Notes under the pieces: model-generated | Database searches by the model: none | What the model was told of the DNA's origin: nothing | The model's input: the letters and a program-made list of their open reading frames with translations, nothing else | Part shown: positions 26,426 to 36,117 of the stretch, in pieces | How positions within the stretch are numbered: the stretch's first letter is position 1 | Layout of the letters: each line of letters begins with the position of its first letter | From: Microbulbifer sp. MKSA007 | GTDB taxonomy: Bacteria > Pseudomonadota > Gammaproteobacteria > Pseudomonadales > Cellvibrionaceae | Direction: 5' to 3' | Length of the DNA: 64,000 bases | Assembly (NCBI GenBank): GCA_032615215.1 | Contig: CP128433.1 | Location: 1,757,501-1,821,500 of the forward strand | Translations under genes and position numbers: made by a program

Positions 26426-28039
26426 TCAAGGGGCGGTGATTTCGATAATTGTTGGTGTTTTGCGTTGCAGGGCTTCTGCGACTGCCATAGCTAATTGCTG
26501 TGGTTTGTCGATGCGACAACCTTCAGCGCCAAAAGATTTTGCCAGTGCGACAAAATCTGGAGTGCGAAGATTAACACCTTCTTGAGGTACTTCTGCAGCA
26601 TCCATAAAGTCGCGAATCTCTCCATACCCGCTGTTATTCCAAACCAGTATTGGCAGGGGCAGTTGCTGTTCTACTGCAACGGCCAGCTCACCGAGAGTAA
26701 ACATCAGGCCGCCATCGCCGATCAAGGCAACTACATCCCGCTCGCTGGATAACTTGGCTCCGATCGAGGCGGGCAGGGCAAAGCCCAGCGTGCCGTAACC
26801 GGTGGTACAGGTAATATGGCTGCGAGGGTGGTACAGCGGCAAGGCGTGGTTAGTGTTATAGGCCAGTTGTGTGGAGTCGGTAACCAGAATTCCCTCATTG
26901 GGCAGGGCTTCGCGCAGAGCTTCAACCCAAGGGAAACGCTCCTCAGAACCTTCCCACCACTCTTTGCGGCAGTTACTGATTAATTGTGAAACTTCCTTTT
27001 CTGCGCGCAGTTTTGAGCTCTCCTCGCACTGAACCAGGGCTTCACTTAATTGCTGAAGGCTTTCTGCTGCATCCGCGCAAATGGCCAGGTCCGGCTGGGC
27101 ATTGCATACCAGTTGAGCCGGATCAATGTCGATACGAATTAGTTTGCCGGAGAAAGCGTAATCCTCTCTTACTAGATTGCGATCGGTTTCCGAAAGCTCT
27201 GTGCCAACGGCCAAGACCACATCGGCAGCTTCTACTCGCTCACGCACGCAGTCGAAACTGAGATTGGCTCCGCCACACAGAGGGTGTCTTTCATCGACAA
27301 CGCCTTTGGCGGCCAGAGACAGGAAGACTGGAGCTGCAATTTTTTCTGATACCTGTGTTGCCGCCTCTCCAGCAGATTGCGCGCCACCGCCCAGCAGAAT
27401 CACCGGGCGTTCGGCAGCTTGCAGCCACTGGGTTGCGGTCGCGATAGCTGTCGCGTTGGCTGCCGGTACCATGGCACTGGGAGCCGCGCGATAGTCGTCC
27501 AGATTGCCGGACATAGGCGCCGGGAATAAATCGATAGGGATTTCGATATGGACAGGGCCGGGGCGGCTGGACAGCAATAGCTGGAATGCCCGTGCCATCA
27601 CTTCCGGTAATTGTTCTGCCTGAGTCAGGGTGTGCTGCCAGATACAGAAGCCTCGACTGGCATCGCTTTGGCGGGGTAGCTCATGCAGGCGCCCACGGCC
27701 CATGCCAAGGTCTTCTCGGCGATTGACGGCGGAAATAACCAGCATAGGAATTGAGTCTGAGTAAGCTTGCGCCATCGCAGTGGCTGCGTTGGTCAGCCCC
27801 GGCCCAGTGATCAGGAAACAGACACCGGGCTTGCCGCTGGCGCGGGCATAACCGTCTGCCATAAAGGCGGCGCCCTGCTCATGCCTTGGCGTGATATGCA
27901 TCAAGTCGCTACCGGGGAGGCCGCGATACAGTTCAATGGTATGTACGCCGGGAATCCCGAAAACTTTTTCTACCTGGTATTCGCGCAGCAGGCGCATTAG
28001 CACCTGGGCGCATGTGGGCGCAGAGGACATAAGCACCAT
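26426..28039 (-). CDS. Thiamine-diphosphate decarboxylase, AruI-like (5-guanidino-2-oxopentanoate decarboxylase)
   Basis: 537 aa. It is a ThDP enzyme of the acetolactate-synthase/pyruvate-decarboxylase superfamily with all three domains. The activating glutamate is E54 (TPRHEQGAAFMADGYAR). The ThDP-Mg motif runs from VALIGDGGLMF to WNNSGYGEIRDF near residues 440-480. The N terminus (VFGIPGVHTIELYRGL) resembles annotated 5-guanidino-2-oxopentanoate decarboxylases more than biosynthetic IlvB, and no small regulatory subunit gene is nearby. The adjacent ALDH supports an oxo-acid to aldehyde to acid route. AAGGAAA precedes the ATG at 28039. Confidence 0.8.
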   Translation of the reverse strand: MVLMSSAPTCAQVLMRLLREYQVEKVFGIPGVHTIELYRGLPGSDLMHITPRHEQGAAFMADGYARASGKPGVCFLITGPGLTNAATAMAQAYSDSIPMLVISAVNRREDLGMGRGRLHELPRQSDASRGFCIWQHTLTQAEQLPEVMARAFQLLLSSRPGPVHIEIPIDLFPAPMSGNLDDYRAAPSAMVPAANATAIATATQWLQAAERPVILLGGGAQSAGEAATQVSEKIAAPVFLSLAAKGVVDERHPLCGGANLSFDCVRERVEAADVVLAVGTELSETDRNLVREDYAFSGKLIRIDIDPAQLVCNAQPDLAICADAAESLQQLSEALVQCEESSKLRAEKEVSQLISNCRKEWWEGSEERFPWVEALREALPNEGILVTDSTQLAYNTNHALPLYHPRSHITCTTGYGTLGFALPASIGAKLSSERDVVALIGDGGLMFTLGELAVAVEQQLPLPILVWNNSGYGEIRDFMDAAEVPQEGVNLRTPDFVALAKSFGAEGCRIDKPQQLAMAVAEALQRKTPTIIEITAP

Positions 28040-28297
28040 TTTCCTTATTCGTGTAAAAATGCAGTGAGCCTAGCGGCCCACCAAAAGCCGTGCAAGCACC
28101 CGCAGAGTCTGCACCTTCACAGGCAATATCGCAGGAAAATTGAGATTCACCCAGCACTGCGGCAGGAAACTTTGTACGCTTGGGTTACTTTACCTGTCAG
28201 TAGATTTTGCGGAATTTGACGAGGTGGCTGCCGCACAATAGCCTTCCGGCACTTCGCTGAATAAACTTTGAGCTAGAACAACCGAGGAAGTATCACC

Positions 28298-28935
28298 ATG
28301 GAAATCGATCAATGGCGTCGGGAATACCAAATGGGTGGTTTAAGGCGCTCTGAATTGAAGCCGACCCCCGTGGAGCAGTTTCGCAAGTGGCTTGCAGAAG
28401 CTGTTGAAGCAGAATTAGTTGATGCCAGCGCCATGTGTCTTGCCACCACTAACGCGGACGGGCACCCCTCGCAGCGGATTGTTTTGCTGAAAGGCTTCGA
28501 TGAGAAGGGTTTCGTTTTCTATACCAATTTACAGAGTGACAAGGCCCGAGATATGGCCGTTAACCCTCAGGTGTCGCTGTTGTTTCCCTGGTGCCGTCTC
28601 GAGCGGCAGGTGATTGTTTATGGGAAGGTGGAACCTGTTTCCCGCGAGCAGGCAGAGACCTATTTCCAGTCGCGCCCCCTGGATAGCCAGTTGGCCGCGT
28701 GGGCTTCGCACCAGAGCCGGCCGCTTTCGTCCAGGGAGGAACTGGAGCAGCAGTTTGATAAAGAGAAGGCTCGCTTTGCCGGTAAAACAATTCCGTTGCC
28801 AGAATTTTGGGGCGGTTACTGTGTGGTGCCCAATGCTGTTGAGTTTTGGCAGGGGGTGAAAATAGATTGCACGATCGTTTTATTTATCGCCGTGAAGAAA
28901 ATGAAAACTGGAATATAGAACGTCGCGCCCCCTAA
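28298..28935 (+). pseudogene. pdxH: Pyridoxamine 5'-phosphate oxidase, C-terminal frameshift
   Basis: The open frame 28298-28918 encodes a PdxH of normal sequence (EIDQWRREYQMGGLRRSEL; SQRIVLLKGFDEKGFVFYTN for FMN binding) up to FWQG, then ends in an unrelated tail. In another frame the true C terminus is intact (RLHDRFIYRREENEN to ERRAP, stop at 28935). One G missing from the G run at 28852-28856 explains the break. The lost part contains the RLHDR motif, whose Arg and His bind the PLP/PNP substrate, so the protein as read would be inactive. Because PdxH is the usual PLP salvage and synthesis enzyme, a sequencing error is more likely than true loss. GAGGAAG precedes the start. Confidence 0.85.
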
Positions 28936-29171
28936 TTATTATATTTATCTTTTCGTGGCCCAGCCCTTTGGGCCACAGCTAACCGCTTAATCACGCCTCA
29001 CTTTGTGAGTACCTGTCCCCTGATATTGTTTTATAGCGGTGTCTTATCTGGCAATTTGTGGTCAAGGCCGCTTAGAATATTGCGCCATAAATATAGCTAA
29101 AAATATTGTCTTAAAAATTTTATAGATTCGATCGTTTTTGCAATTCGAATCCAAGGGTAGGTAGGGGAAAT

Positions 29172-30863
29172 ATGGCCATTATTGGTATCGACTTGGGAAC
29201 CACTAATAGTGCTTGCGGGGTACTGACTGATGACGGGGTAAAACTAATTCCCAATCGTTTGGGTGAAATTTTGACCCCGTCAGTTGTGGGGCTTGATGAT
29301 TCTGGCACACTGCTAGTCGGCAAAACGGCTAAAGAACGTCTTATTAACCACAGTAGTACCACTGTGGCTGCGTTTAAGCGCTTGATGGGCACTGACCACA
29401 AAGTTTCCCTGGGGAAACAGAAATTTAGTGCAACAGAACTCTCCTCGTTAATTTTACGTGCGCTCAAAGAAGATGCTGAAACTTTTCTTGGTGAAGAGGT
29501 AACCGAGGCGGTAATCAGTGTCCCAGCTTATTTTAATGATAATCAGCGCCATGCCACCAAGTTGGCAGGAGAACTTGCGGGATTAAAAGTAGAGCGCCTT
29601 ATTAACGAGCCAACTTCGGCTGCCATTGCTTATGGTTTACACGATAAGCGCGAAGGAAACTTCCTTATTTTAGATCTTGGGGGTGGCACCTTCGATGTTT
29701 CCATTCTGGAATTTTTCGATGGCATTATGGAAGTTCATGCCAGTGCCGGAGATAACTTCCTCGGTGGAGAAGATTTCGTTGAGGCAATGATCGATGATGT
29801 CCTGGCTGAGTTTGATATTAAGAAAGAAGCCTTAAGCCCTCGCGATTTGCAAAACTTATATATGCAAATGGAAAGCGCCAAACGTCGAGTTAGCCAGCAA
29901 CCTGAGCAAAAACTTGAATTACAACTTGATGGGCGCTCCCTGCAATTCCAGGTGACTCCAGAGTGGTTTGAGAAACTCAGCACACCTCTGTTGTTAAGAG
30001 CGAAGCGGCCAATTGAGCGGGCAATGCGCGATGCTGATTTGCCCCCACAGAAAATTGATGAAGTGGTATTGGTTGGCGGTTCGACGCGCATGGCCCAGTT
30101 TCGTTCTATGGTTGGTCGAATGTTTGGCCGTCTGCCAGCCTGCCATTTGGACCCGGACACTGTCGTTGCGATGGGAGCAGCTATTCAGGCTGGCTTAAAA
30201 GAAAAGAACTCAGCACTGGATGATATTGTCCTGACTGATGTATGCCCTTACACCTTGGGAACTGGGGTTATCAATGAAGATAATCCGCAGCTCGGTGCCT
30301 ACTTCATGCCTATTATCGAGCGCAACACGGTTGTACCAGTCAGTGTTGTAAGGAGAGTGTGGACTGCTCGGGATGATCAAACCCAACTTTGTGTAGACGT
30401 ATACCAAGGAGAGAATCGTCTGGTATCTAAAAATGTGTACCTGGGTGAGATGACGGTTCCTGTGCCGAAAAAGCCTAAAGGGGAAGAGGCGGCAGATATT
30501 CGCTACACCTACGATATGAATGGACTTTTAGAAGTGGATGTGACTGTGGTCTCCACGGGTAAAACCTTCAACAAGTTAATTGAGTTTACGCCGGGAGCTC
30601 TCTCCGATGTACAAAAGGCTGAAGCCCTGCAAAAGCTGGCAAAACTGAAATTCCACCCCCGTGAAGATGAAAAAAACCAGGCAATCATTGCTCGTGGTGA
30701 GCGCTTGTATGAATCCAGTCTGGGCGAGCAGCGTGAGTATATTGCCAAATTACTGTCATCCTTTGATAGCGTCCTAGAAAGGCAAAACCCTACAGAAATT
30801 ATTAAGGCTCGAACTGAGGTTAGTGAAATTCTGGATCGGTTGGATGGCGAGGATTGGATTTGA
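29172..30863 (+). CDS. hscC: Hsp70-family chaperone HscC
   Basis: 563 aa, close to the 556 aa of E. coli HscC and shorter than DnaK. The actin-like ATPase motifs are clear: GIDLGTTNSACGV (7-19), the AVISVPAYFND segment, INEPTSAAIAYGL, DLGGGTFDVS near 178 and VVLVGGSTRM near 300. The substrate-binding part is short (to ~563) without the long DnaK lid tail. HscC is a specialised Hsp70 that works with dedicated J proteins. The next gene, overlapping its stop codon, encodes exactly such a J-domain protein. Confidence 0.95.
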   Translation: MAIIGIDLGTTNSACGVLTDDGVKLIPNRLGEILTPSVVGLDDSGTLLVGKTAKERLINHSSTTVAAFKRLMGTDHKVSLGKQKFSATELSSLILRALKEDAETFLGEEVTEAVISVPAYFNDNQRHATKLAGELAGLKVERLINEPTSAAIAYGLHDKREGNFLILDLGGGTFDVSILEFFDGIMEVHASAGDNFLGGEDFVEAMIDDVLAEFDIKKEALSPRDLQNLYMQMESAKRRVSQQPEQKLELQLDGRSLQFQVTPEWFEKLSTPLLLRAKRPIERAMRDADLPPQKIDEVVLVGGSTRMAQFRSMVGRMFGRLPACHLDPDTVVAMGAAIQAGLKEKNSALDDIVLTDVCPYTLGTGVINEDNPQLGAYFMPIIERNTVVPVSVVRRVWTARDDQTQLCVDVYQGENRLVSKNVYLGEMTVPVPKKPKGEEAADIRYTYDMNGLLEVDVTVVSTGKTFNKLIEFTPGALSDVQKAEALQKLAKLKFHPREDEKNQAIIARGERLYESSLGEQREYIAKLLSSFDSVLERQNPTEIIKARTEVSEILDRLDGEDWI

Positions 30864-32192
30864 TGAATCCCTGGGCCATTCTTGAAATTAACCCCATCAC
30901 TGATGCTCGGGCGATTAAGCGCGCTTATGCAAAAAAACTAAAGCAAACCCGCCCTGATGAAAAGCCGGAAGAATTCCAGGCACTTCATACAGCTTATAAG
31001 CAAGCATTGAAACTGGCTGAGCAATTGCAAGAGGAGACTGCCGGGCATGCGGAAGCCTCCTTGGAAACTCCTTCACTAGGGCAGGCAGGAAGCACAAGCC
31101 ATGAGAAGGTTAACAGTGAAAGGGTAGCTGTATTAGAAGGGGCGCAGGAAACAGAAGTGCGGCCTTCCACTGATGAAGTGTTAACTCCGCTCGCAGCTGA
31201 AGAACACCCAGCGAAGCAAGAGGGCGTTTCTGACCCCTTGGAACAGAGCGAAGGTGTATCCCCTGATACGCAGACAAGTGAATCTCGGGAAGCGCAAGAC
31301 CCAGCTAGAGATTTGCGTATTGAAGAATTTCGGCGGGTGCTTAAGCAAGTTGATGAGATGCTCAATAATCACTTGGAAATGAGCTTGGAGAAAAGTTGGG
31401 GCTTTCTCACCAAGAGTCCCTATATGCTGGATGAGGAGTATAATTGGAACTTAGGCCTTTCTGTATTTGAACGCTTTGCCCAATTTAATCAAAATGCTGT
31501 AGAGGGGGAAATCCGCAAGGTTTCGCCGACAAGTAACGCCGAACATCCTGCAATACTGTGATCAATTGTTCGATTGGCGAGGGAATGCGTCTTACCTCTA
31601 CCAAGCGCTTGACGAAAAGTTGTGCAATAGCATATTTAATAGCTTGGAAGTTCATGAGTCCCGTATTGATCCTTTGCAAGGGCTTCGTGGCGGGGGCAAG
31701 GTAGAGGCACAAAGTGAGGCTGAATTTGAAGAGCGCTATGAAAAGTACTTTTTTGGTGATGTTGTACCTAGAGGCGTTGCATTCTTTTTAGACTTGGTTA
31801 TGACTTATATGGCCGTAGGCTCTCTTGCAACTGCGGCGATGATGAAAATCTTTGGATTGCCGGAAGCTGTAGCAGCCGCAAAAGTCATACCTTTTTGTTT
31901 TGGAGCCTACCTGTTATTTGCTTGGTTGTTCGAGTGTTCCAAACTTCAGGCAACACCTGGCAAGTATATAATGGGCTATCGAGTAACCAGTCAAAAATTT
32001 GGGCGGATTGGATACTTGCGAGGGCTTTGGAGAACTGTGAGCTTTGCTTTCACTAGTGCATTTGGGCTTTTTGCATGGATTATCAACTTCTTCCTGGTTA
32101 ATAAATTATTGCATGATCGGTTAAGTCGCACTTATGTTATTAATATGCGTAAGACTCATGAAGAGCATTTACGCCGTTTGAGAAAAGCTTAG
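30863..32192 (+). pseudogene. J-domain/RDD membrane co-chaperone, frameshifted
   Basis: The first frame (30863-31561) starts ATG within the hscC stop (TGATG) and encodes a J domain (NPWAILEINPITDARAIKRAYAKKL) followed by an acidic, low-complexity linker. The HPD triad reads RPD (KQTRPDEKPEEF), as is common in DjlB/DjlC-like partners of HscC. The second frame (to 32192) continues PNILQYCDQLFDWRGN and then an RDD membrane domain with two or three helices and the signature LQATPGKYIMGYRV. Removing one G from the G run at 31504-31508 fuses them into one ~442-aa protein. I infer a single membrane-anchored J protein that recruits HscC. The broken frame may be a sequencing error. Confidence 0.75.
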
Positions 32193-32261
32193 CTTTAGAG
32201 CGGGAATTGGTTCCCGCTCTTCCCTTATTATATTTATTAATTAGTCATACAGATAAAACAA

Positions 32262-32636
32262 TAGGTTGAAGTAGACCCTTTGCTGGGGCTTCGTGGTGGG
32301 AGTGAAGTAGTAAAGATTAATAACGAAGATGTAAATGATAGCTACGAACAGTGCTATTTTGACCGGTGGTTGGTTATAGGATGGCCAGTTTTACTGGGTT
32401 TGTTTCTACCTAATGTGGTTGTTGGTTTTCCGACATCGACTGTTCTAATGAAGGCCTCTGAGAAACTAGAGAGTATTGCAACTTTGGAGGCTGCTGGAAT
32501 TTGCGTTTTGGAATATTTATTCTTTGTCTGGATGTTGGGCGGCTCCCGATTTCTGGCTACTCCGGGAAAAATGCTTGATGGGCTAAAGTGTGGTCAATCG
32601 TCAATTTGGGCGTATTTGTTGCCTCTTCTCTTCTAA
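32262..32636 (+). pseudogene. Degenerate RDD-domain paralogue fragment
   Basis: Resembles the RDD half of the gene just upstream. VDPLLGLRGGSEV matches IDPLQGLRGGGKV, an SYEQCYFDRW segment matches RYEKYFFGDV, and SRFLATPGKMLDGLK matches SKLQATPGKYIMGYR. It lacks any J domain and any C-terminal half and has no ribosome site. It is best read as the decayed remainder of a tandem duplication. Confidence 0.6.
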
Positions 32637-32779
32637 TAGTATTGCGGTGGGTAAAAGCTGTAAAATTTTCTTAAATATTTATGGTGGTACTATGGAGGTT
32701 TTGACTAGCCATCTAACTAAAAAACATCGAATAACTGGCTAGCCAAGATGAGTTGGAACCTGAGGAATTTTGGGGGTGT

Positions 32780-33112
32780 TTAATTATTGTTTACGTTGAA
32801 ATACCCAAAGGTCGGGTAAATGCCATCTTCATAACATGTATCTAAAACATAAAAACTAGCTTTTTTTCCGGCAAAAAATGCCGCGGTTAATAAGCTTAAA
32901 GTTTCTTGGCCATTTTTGGCATCTTTACTCCAGCGTATCGAATTGCTGCTGCAGCTATCTGGGCCAACTTTTTGATCCAGGTAGACATAGCAGGTAGCGT
33001 TATTCATGTGGCAGCCTACCTTGTTAATAGTGGCATCGTCAGACATGCCCGCAGCGAAGGCGCCTTTTGATAAGGTCATCACAATTAATGCAATCAGAAA
33101 TTTGAGTTTCAT
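32780..33112 (-). CDS. Small exported protein, family A member
   Basis: About 110 aa with signal peptide MKLKFLIALIVMTLSKGAFA. I place the start at 33112, with GGAGG nine bases upstream. The mature part carries four or five cysteines and the pattern C-x(6-7)-W/F, then GQETLSLLTAAFFAGKKASFYVLDTC. That pattern (Cys, aromatic, D, an Ala-rich helix ending K, a strand, Cys) is shared with 35306-35656 and 56413-56745. It loosely recalls pentameric toxin B-subunit (SubB-type) folds, an impression that needs a structure search. Confidence 0.7.
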   Translation of the reverse strand: MKLKFLIALIVMTLSKGAFAAGMSDDATINKVGCHMNNATCYVYLDQKVGPDSCSSNSIRWSKDAKNGQETLSLLTAAFFAGKKASFYVLDTCYEDGIYPTFGYFNVNNN

Positions 33113-33124
33113 GGAAGCCTCCAA

Positions 33125-33837
33125 TTTGAAGTGTTGTTATCATAGCTTCTGAAGGATATAGAAAGTTCTATAAATAGCAAATTTTAAATCTGTATATTTT
33201 TGTATTATGCGAAGTTGCGATTTGAGTCATATGCTTTTAACCGGAGCATTAGGTCATACTTGGTATGCAGGTGCCAGGTTGTGGGTGTTGTGAGATGTAT
33301 ATCTCAGTAAGGCGCTGAAGTAAAGGCGGTCTTGGGTAGGTGTTTGATTCTAGATCTAGAGAATAAATATATACGGCTAATATAAATGAGATACATTTTA
33401 ATATCTGAGGAATGCTTGAGTAAGGGTGTGCTAATCCTGAGTAAATTTTTAGCAGGTTTATTTTTAAAAATTCCTGAGGCTAAAGTTAAAGTTTTATGTT
33501 GTGTGAGATGTTTTCGTTTGGGCTCTTTGTAATTTATAGATGGAACGTTTGTTTTATGTTTTACCTGCTAAAAAAGTATGACTGCAAACTTCTAAGTAAA
33601 TACAGCTTTTAATCTCTACCAAATAGAGGTGTAGGTGGGGCTGTTGAACGTGTGTCGAAAGATTTATTTTAAAATGATTTGCGGTAGCTTTTTGTTTTGT
33701 CGTACTATTTTGGGGTGACCTCTTTTAGAGCGGTGTTGGCCTAATAGAGTTAACGAAATATTAGTAACTTTCTCCTTGGTGAGCGTCACTTTGTCGATGT
33801 GAGAATAAAATTTGTACGGTTTGGGATTGGGAAGTTT
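33125..33837. other. Intergenic, no gene seen
   Basis: About 710 AT-rich bases with no coding signal, upstream of the exported protein at 33838. It probably holds long leader or promoter sequences. Confidence 0.5.
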
Positions 33838-34893
33838 ATGTTGAAGAGTATTAAGAAACTACCTTTTGTTGGGAGCCTGTTGCTTGCTTTGATAGGTGGT
33901 GCTGTGTCGGCTCAAGAAGAGATGACGGCCGCGGCTGACTTGAAAGAGCCTGAATTGCTTATATTGCATGGAGAAATTGCTACTCCAATAATTATTCCGC
34001 CCGGAAATGTTGTGCCTGATCATATAGAGGCATTTGGTTTTTATCACTCAGGTAAGTACGTCGATTATATTTCTGAGGTTGCTCCTTTTTCTACGTTCAT
34101 TAACCTCCATTGGAGTAATGTGGATGAGAAGTTAGCCGAGGCCAAAAGACATGGGGTTAAAGTGTGGGTGGAGTTAGGGCCTATCTTTTTTAATACGAGT
34201 TCAGGTCATACTAGGCAGGAAGATTACCTTGAGCTGTGGGAGAGTGCCAAAGAAAAATTAAAGCCATACGAAGATATTATCTATGCATTAGATCCTCTGG
34301 ATGAACCCTTCAATCGGTCAAGTATGAGCTATGGAGAGGTTAAAGAATATTTGGATGAAATTGGTCTTATTTTGATGCGGGACTTTCCCGATGCATATAG
34401 AGCTTTAACTTTTACAGAGAAAAGTGTTGAAGAGATATTGTTTTGGCAGCGTATTGTAGGTTGGGATCCTATCAATCAGGTTTGGGAGTTTAGTGAGTAT
34501 AGTGAATATATGCCTATTAATTACAATTTGTTTGGGGTGGATAAGTATAAAGGCGTCAACTTTCAGGGCGGAATGACTGACCTTTTGAGAGAAAATGTAG
34601 AGAAAGTAAGGGAACATACGGGCGCTTTGCAAGATGCTAAATTTTACATAATCCCTCGTGCATTTATGACTGACAACACAACTTATGGCTATCTTACGGA
34701 AGAGCAATTGATAACAAGAGCTCAGCAAGCTTATGATCATGCTGTAAGGAATGAAGATGTGATCGCCATTTATCCATTTGCTTGGCCTGAAGTGTATGCA
34801 AGTAAAGGGACTCTTTATGGGCCGCGTTATGTACCAGAAGTAGAAGAGCAGTACCGAAAAATTGGTAAAGCGGTTAAATTATTTCGAGATTAA
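33838..34893 (+). CDS. Exported protein with TIM-barrel glycosidase-like features
   Basis: About 351 aa from the ATG at 33838 (GGGAAG upstream); an earlier GTG at 33799 is less likely. Signal peptide MLKSIKKLPFVGSLLLALIGGAVSA. The mature protein shows alternating helices and strands with a YALDPLDEPFNRSS segment after a strand and WVELGPIFFN after another. This resembles (beta/alpha)8 glycoside hydrolases, where an acidic residue follows strand 4. I cannot assign a family, and the catalytic acid pair is not identified. It stands alone, at the left edge of the secreted-protein island. Confidence 0.6.
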   Translation: MLKSIKKLPFVGSLLLALIGGAVSAQEEMTAAADLKEPELLILHGEIATPIIIPPGNVVPDHIEAFGFYHSGKYVDYISEVAPFSTFINLHWSNVDEKLAEAKRHGVKVWVELGPIFFNTSSGHTRQEDYLELWESAKEKLKPYEDIIYALDPLDEPFNRSSMSYGEVKEYLDEIGLILMRDFPDAYRALTFTEKSVEEILFWQRIVGWDPINQVWEFSEYSEYMPINYNLFGVDKYKGVNFQGGMTDLLRENVEKVREHTGALQDAKFYIIPRAFMTDNTTYGYLTEEQLITRAQQAYDHAVRNEDVIAIYPFAWPEVYASKGTLYGPRYVPEVEEQYRKIGKAVKLFRD

Positions 34894-34896
34894 TTG

Positions 34897-34940
34897 ATAC
34901 TCTATGCAGGCTTTGTTGTTTTAAGTGTTGCATAGAGTAT
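34897..34940 (+). terminator. 12-bp inverted repeat 3' of the exported protein
   Basis: ATACTCTATGCA (34897-34908) and its perfect complement (34929-34940) enclose a 20-base loop and are followed by AATTTTCATGTTTTTG. It begins four bases after the stop at 34893, so it is probably a transcription terminator. Confidence 0.6.
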
Positions 34941-35274
34941 AATTTTCATGTTTTTGCCTTCACAATTTTAAGATCCTTACAAATTGATGTCTATATTATT
35001 TGTTAGGTATGGGTTGTCAAGTTAATTTTTCTGGCTTGATGGTGTATGTGTTTGTATTTTTAAGGCTGATAAATTTTCTATTTTAGGGGTGGGCTTAGTG
35101 GTGGTGATATTTATCGTTACGTCAATTTTTGAAGGGCCTTTAGTGCCTTTTAGATGCCAGTGATTTTTATGATATTTTCGATTTGGCGTTGGTAAATATT
35201 TTTTGGGAAGTTTTGAGTTGGTAGGAGAGGCCTGCCGCCATTTAGCTTTTCTAAAAGCGTCATTTATTTTAATT

Positions 35275-35297
35275 CCAGCCTCCATTTCGGAGGCTGG
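35275..35297 (-). terminator. Hairpin 3' of the small exported protein
   Basis: CCAGCCTCC and GGAGGCTGG form a 9-bp stem with a 5-base loop, nine bases past the stop of the gene at 35306. There is no T tract. The copy at about 45118-45140 has lost perfect pairing. Confidence 0.5.
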
Positions 35298-35305
35298 GGA
35301 ACATA

Positions 35306-35656
35306 TTACTCTTCATTCCAGATTTGAAGGGAGATTAGCTCCGCACGAGAGGTGCTACAAGTATCTTCTACGTAAACCTTGACGGGCTTTTGGGCCATTT
35401 GTGCAGCTAGTGCGATAGATAATATATGGTCCATCATCGCATTGTTATCTTTGCTAACAAAAACACTCCAGCCCCATTCGCAGCCTGGATTTGTTCCATC
35501 GTAAGTTATTTCTCTGTCGAACTTTATCACGATGCCATTTTTACCCCATGCACTTTCAATCATTTTAATGTAGAGTTTATTATCTGATTCAGATTGCACG
35601 CCGGCCTGGGTAAACATCGGTAGTAAGCAAATAAAAAGGGTTATTATTACTCTCAT
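35306..35656 (-). CDS. Small exported protein, family A member
   Basis: 116 aa. Signal peptide MRVIITLFICLLPMFTQA. The mature domain shows KNGIVIKFDREITYDG, then C-EWGWSVFVSKD, the helix HILSIALAAQMAQKPVKVYVEDTC and a final strand. The spacing of the two cysteines and the Ala-rich helix ending in K-x-V matches the proteins at 32780 and 56413. A decayed duplicate lies at 45151-45500. The role is unknown; export and a disulfide-bonded small beta fold are inferred. Confidence 0.72.
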   Translation of the reverse strand: MRVIITLFICLLPMFTQAGVQSESDNKLYIKMIESAWGKNGIVIKFDREITYDGTNPGCEWGWSVFVSKDNNAMMDHILSIALAAQMAQKPVKVYVEDTCSTSRAELISLQIWNEE

Positions 35657-35808
35657 GCTTTGAAGTCCTTGCTTGAATTTGAAAGTCTGCGAAATATACT
35701 CTGTTTTATAGTTATTTCAAGGTCTTATAAATTCTGGAGAGGGTTGTATACTTGTGTTTGTAATCCTGTAAGGTAGCCTTTTGGATTGCTTATTTAGTTC
35801 GTGTATTA

Positions 35809-36117
35809 CTAGAGGGTAAGATAAGTTTGCAGGAAAGAATATTTTCTAGGCGATACTTTGGGCCTAAATAATCTTTCTATTTCTTTGTTGTGCTCTGGGT
35901 TTATAACACTGCCATGATTTTCATTCTCAAATATACGCTTTCTTAAGGTTAGGCTGTTGTGGTTACGAGACTTCGGTCTTTTTACTAGTTGATAAAAGAC
36001 TTTTACTGCACAAGTTGAAACAACTTCACTGCAAGTCTCCTCGCCACCAATAAATACACGCTTTTTCCCGAATCGGCATTGCGCACTTCATAGACTAATT
36101 CACTCAGTATTTTCTGG
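35809..36117 (-). pseudogene. Esterase 3' fragment (duplicate of 45671-46570)
   Basis: An open frame of about 100 codons without a start matches the C terminus of the intact esterase. Examples are VFIGGEETCSEVVSTCAV against LFIGGEETCSEIDSVCAV, SRNHNSLTLRKR against SRNYNSLTLRKR, and ENENHGSVINP against DNENHGSVVNP. The stop has moved, giving an extra seven residues. The nucleophile region GHSLGG is absent because homology stops at 36117. Confidence 0.75.

Larger units (their letters stand above)
35231..36117. repeat. Segmental duplication, copy 1
   Basis: About 890 bases homologous over their whole length to 45074-45970. The copy holds an intact small exported protein (35306-35656), the intergenic spacer, and the last ~100 codons of an esterase. 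The match ends abruptly near 36117 inside the esterase sequence. Confidence 0.8.
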
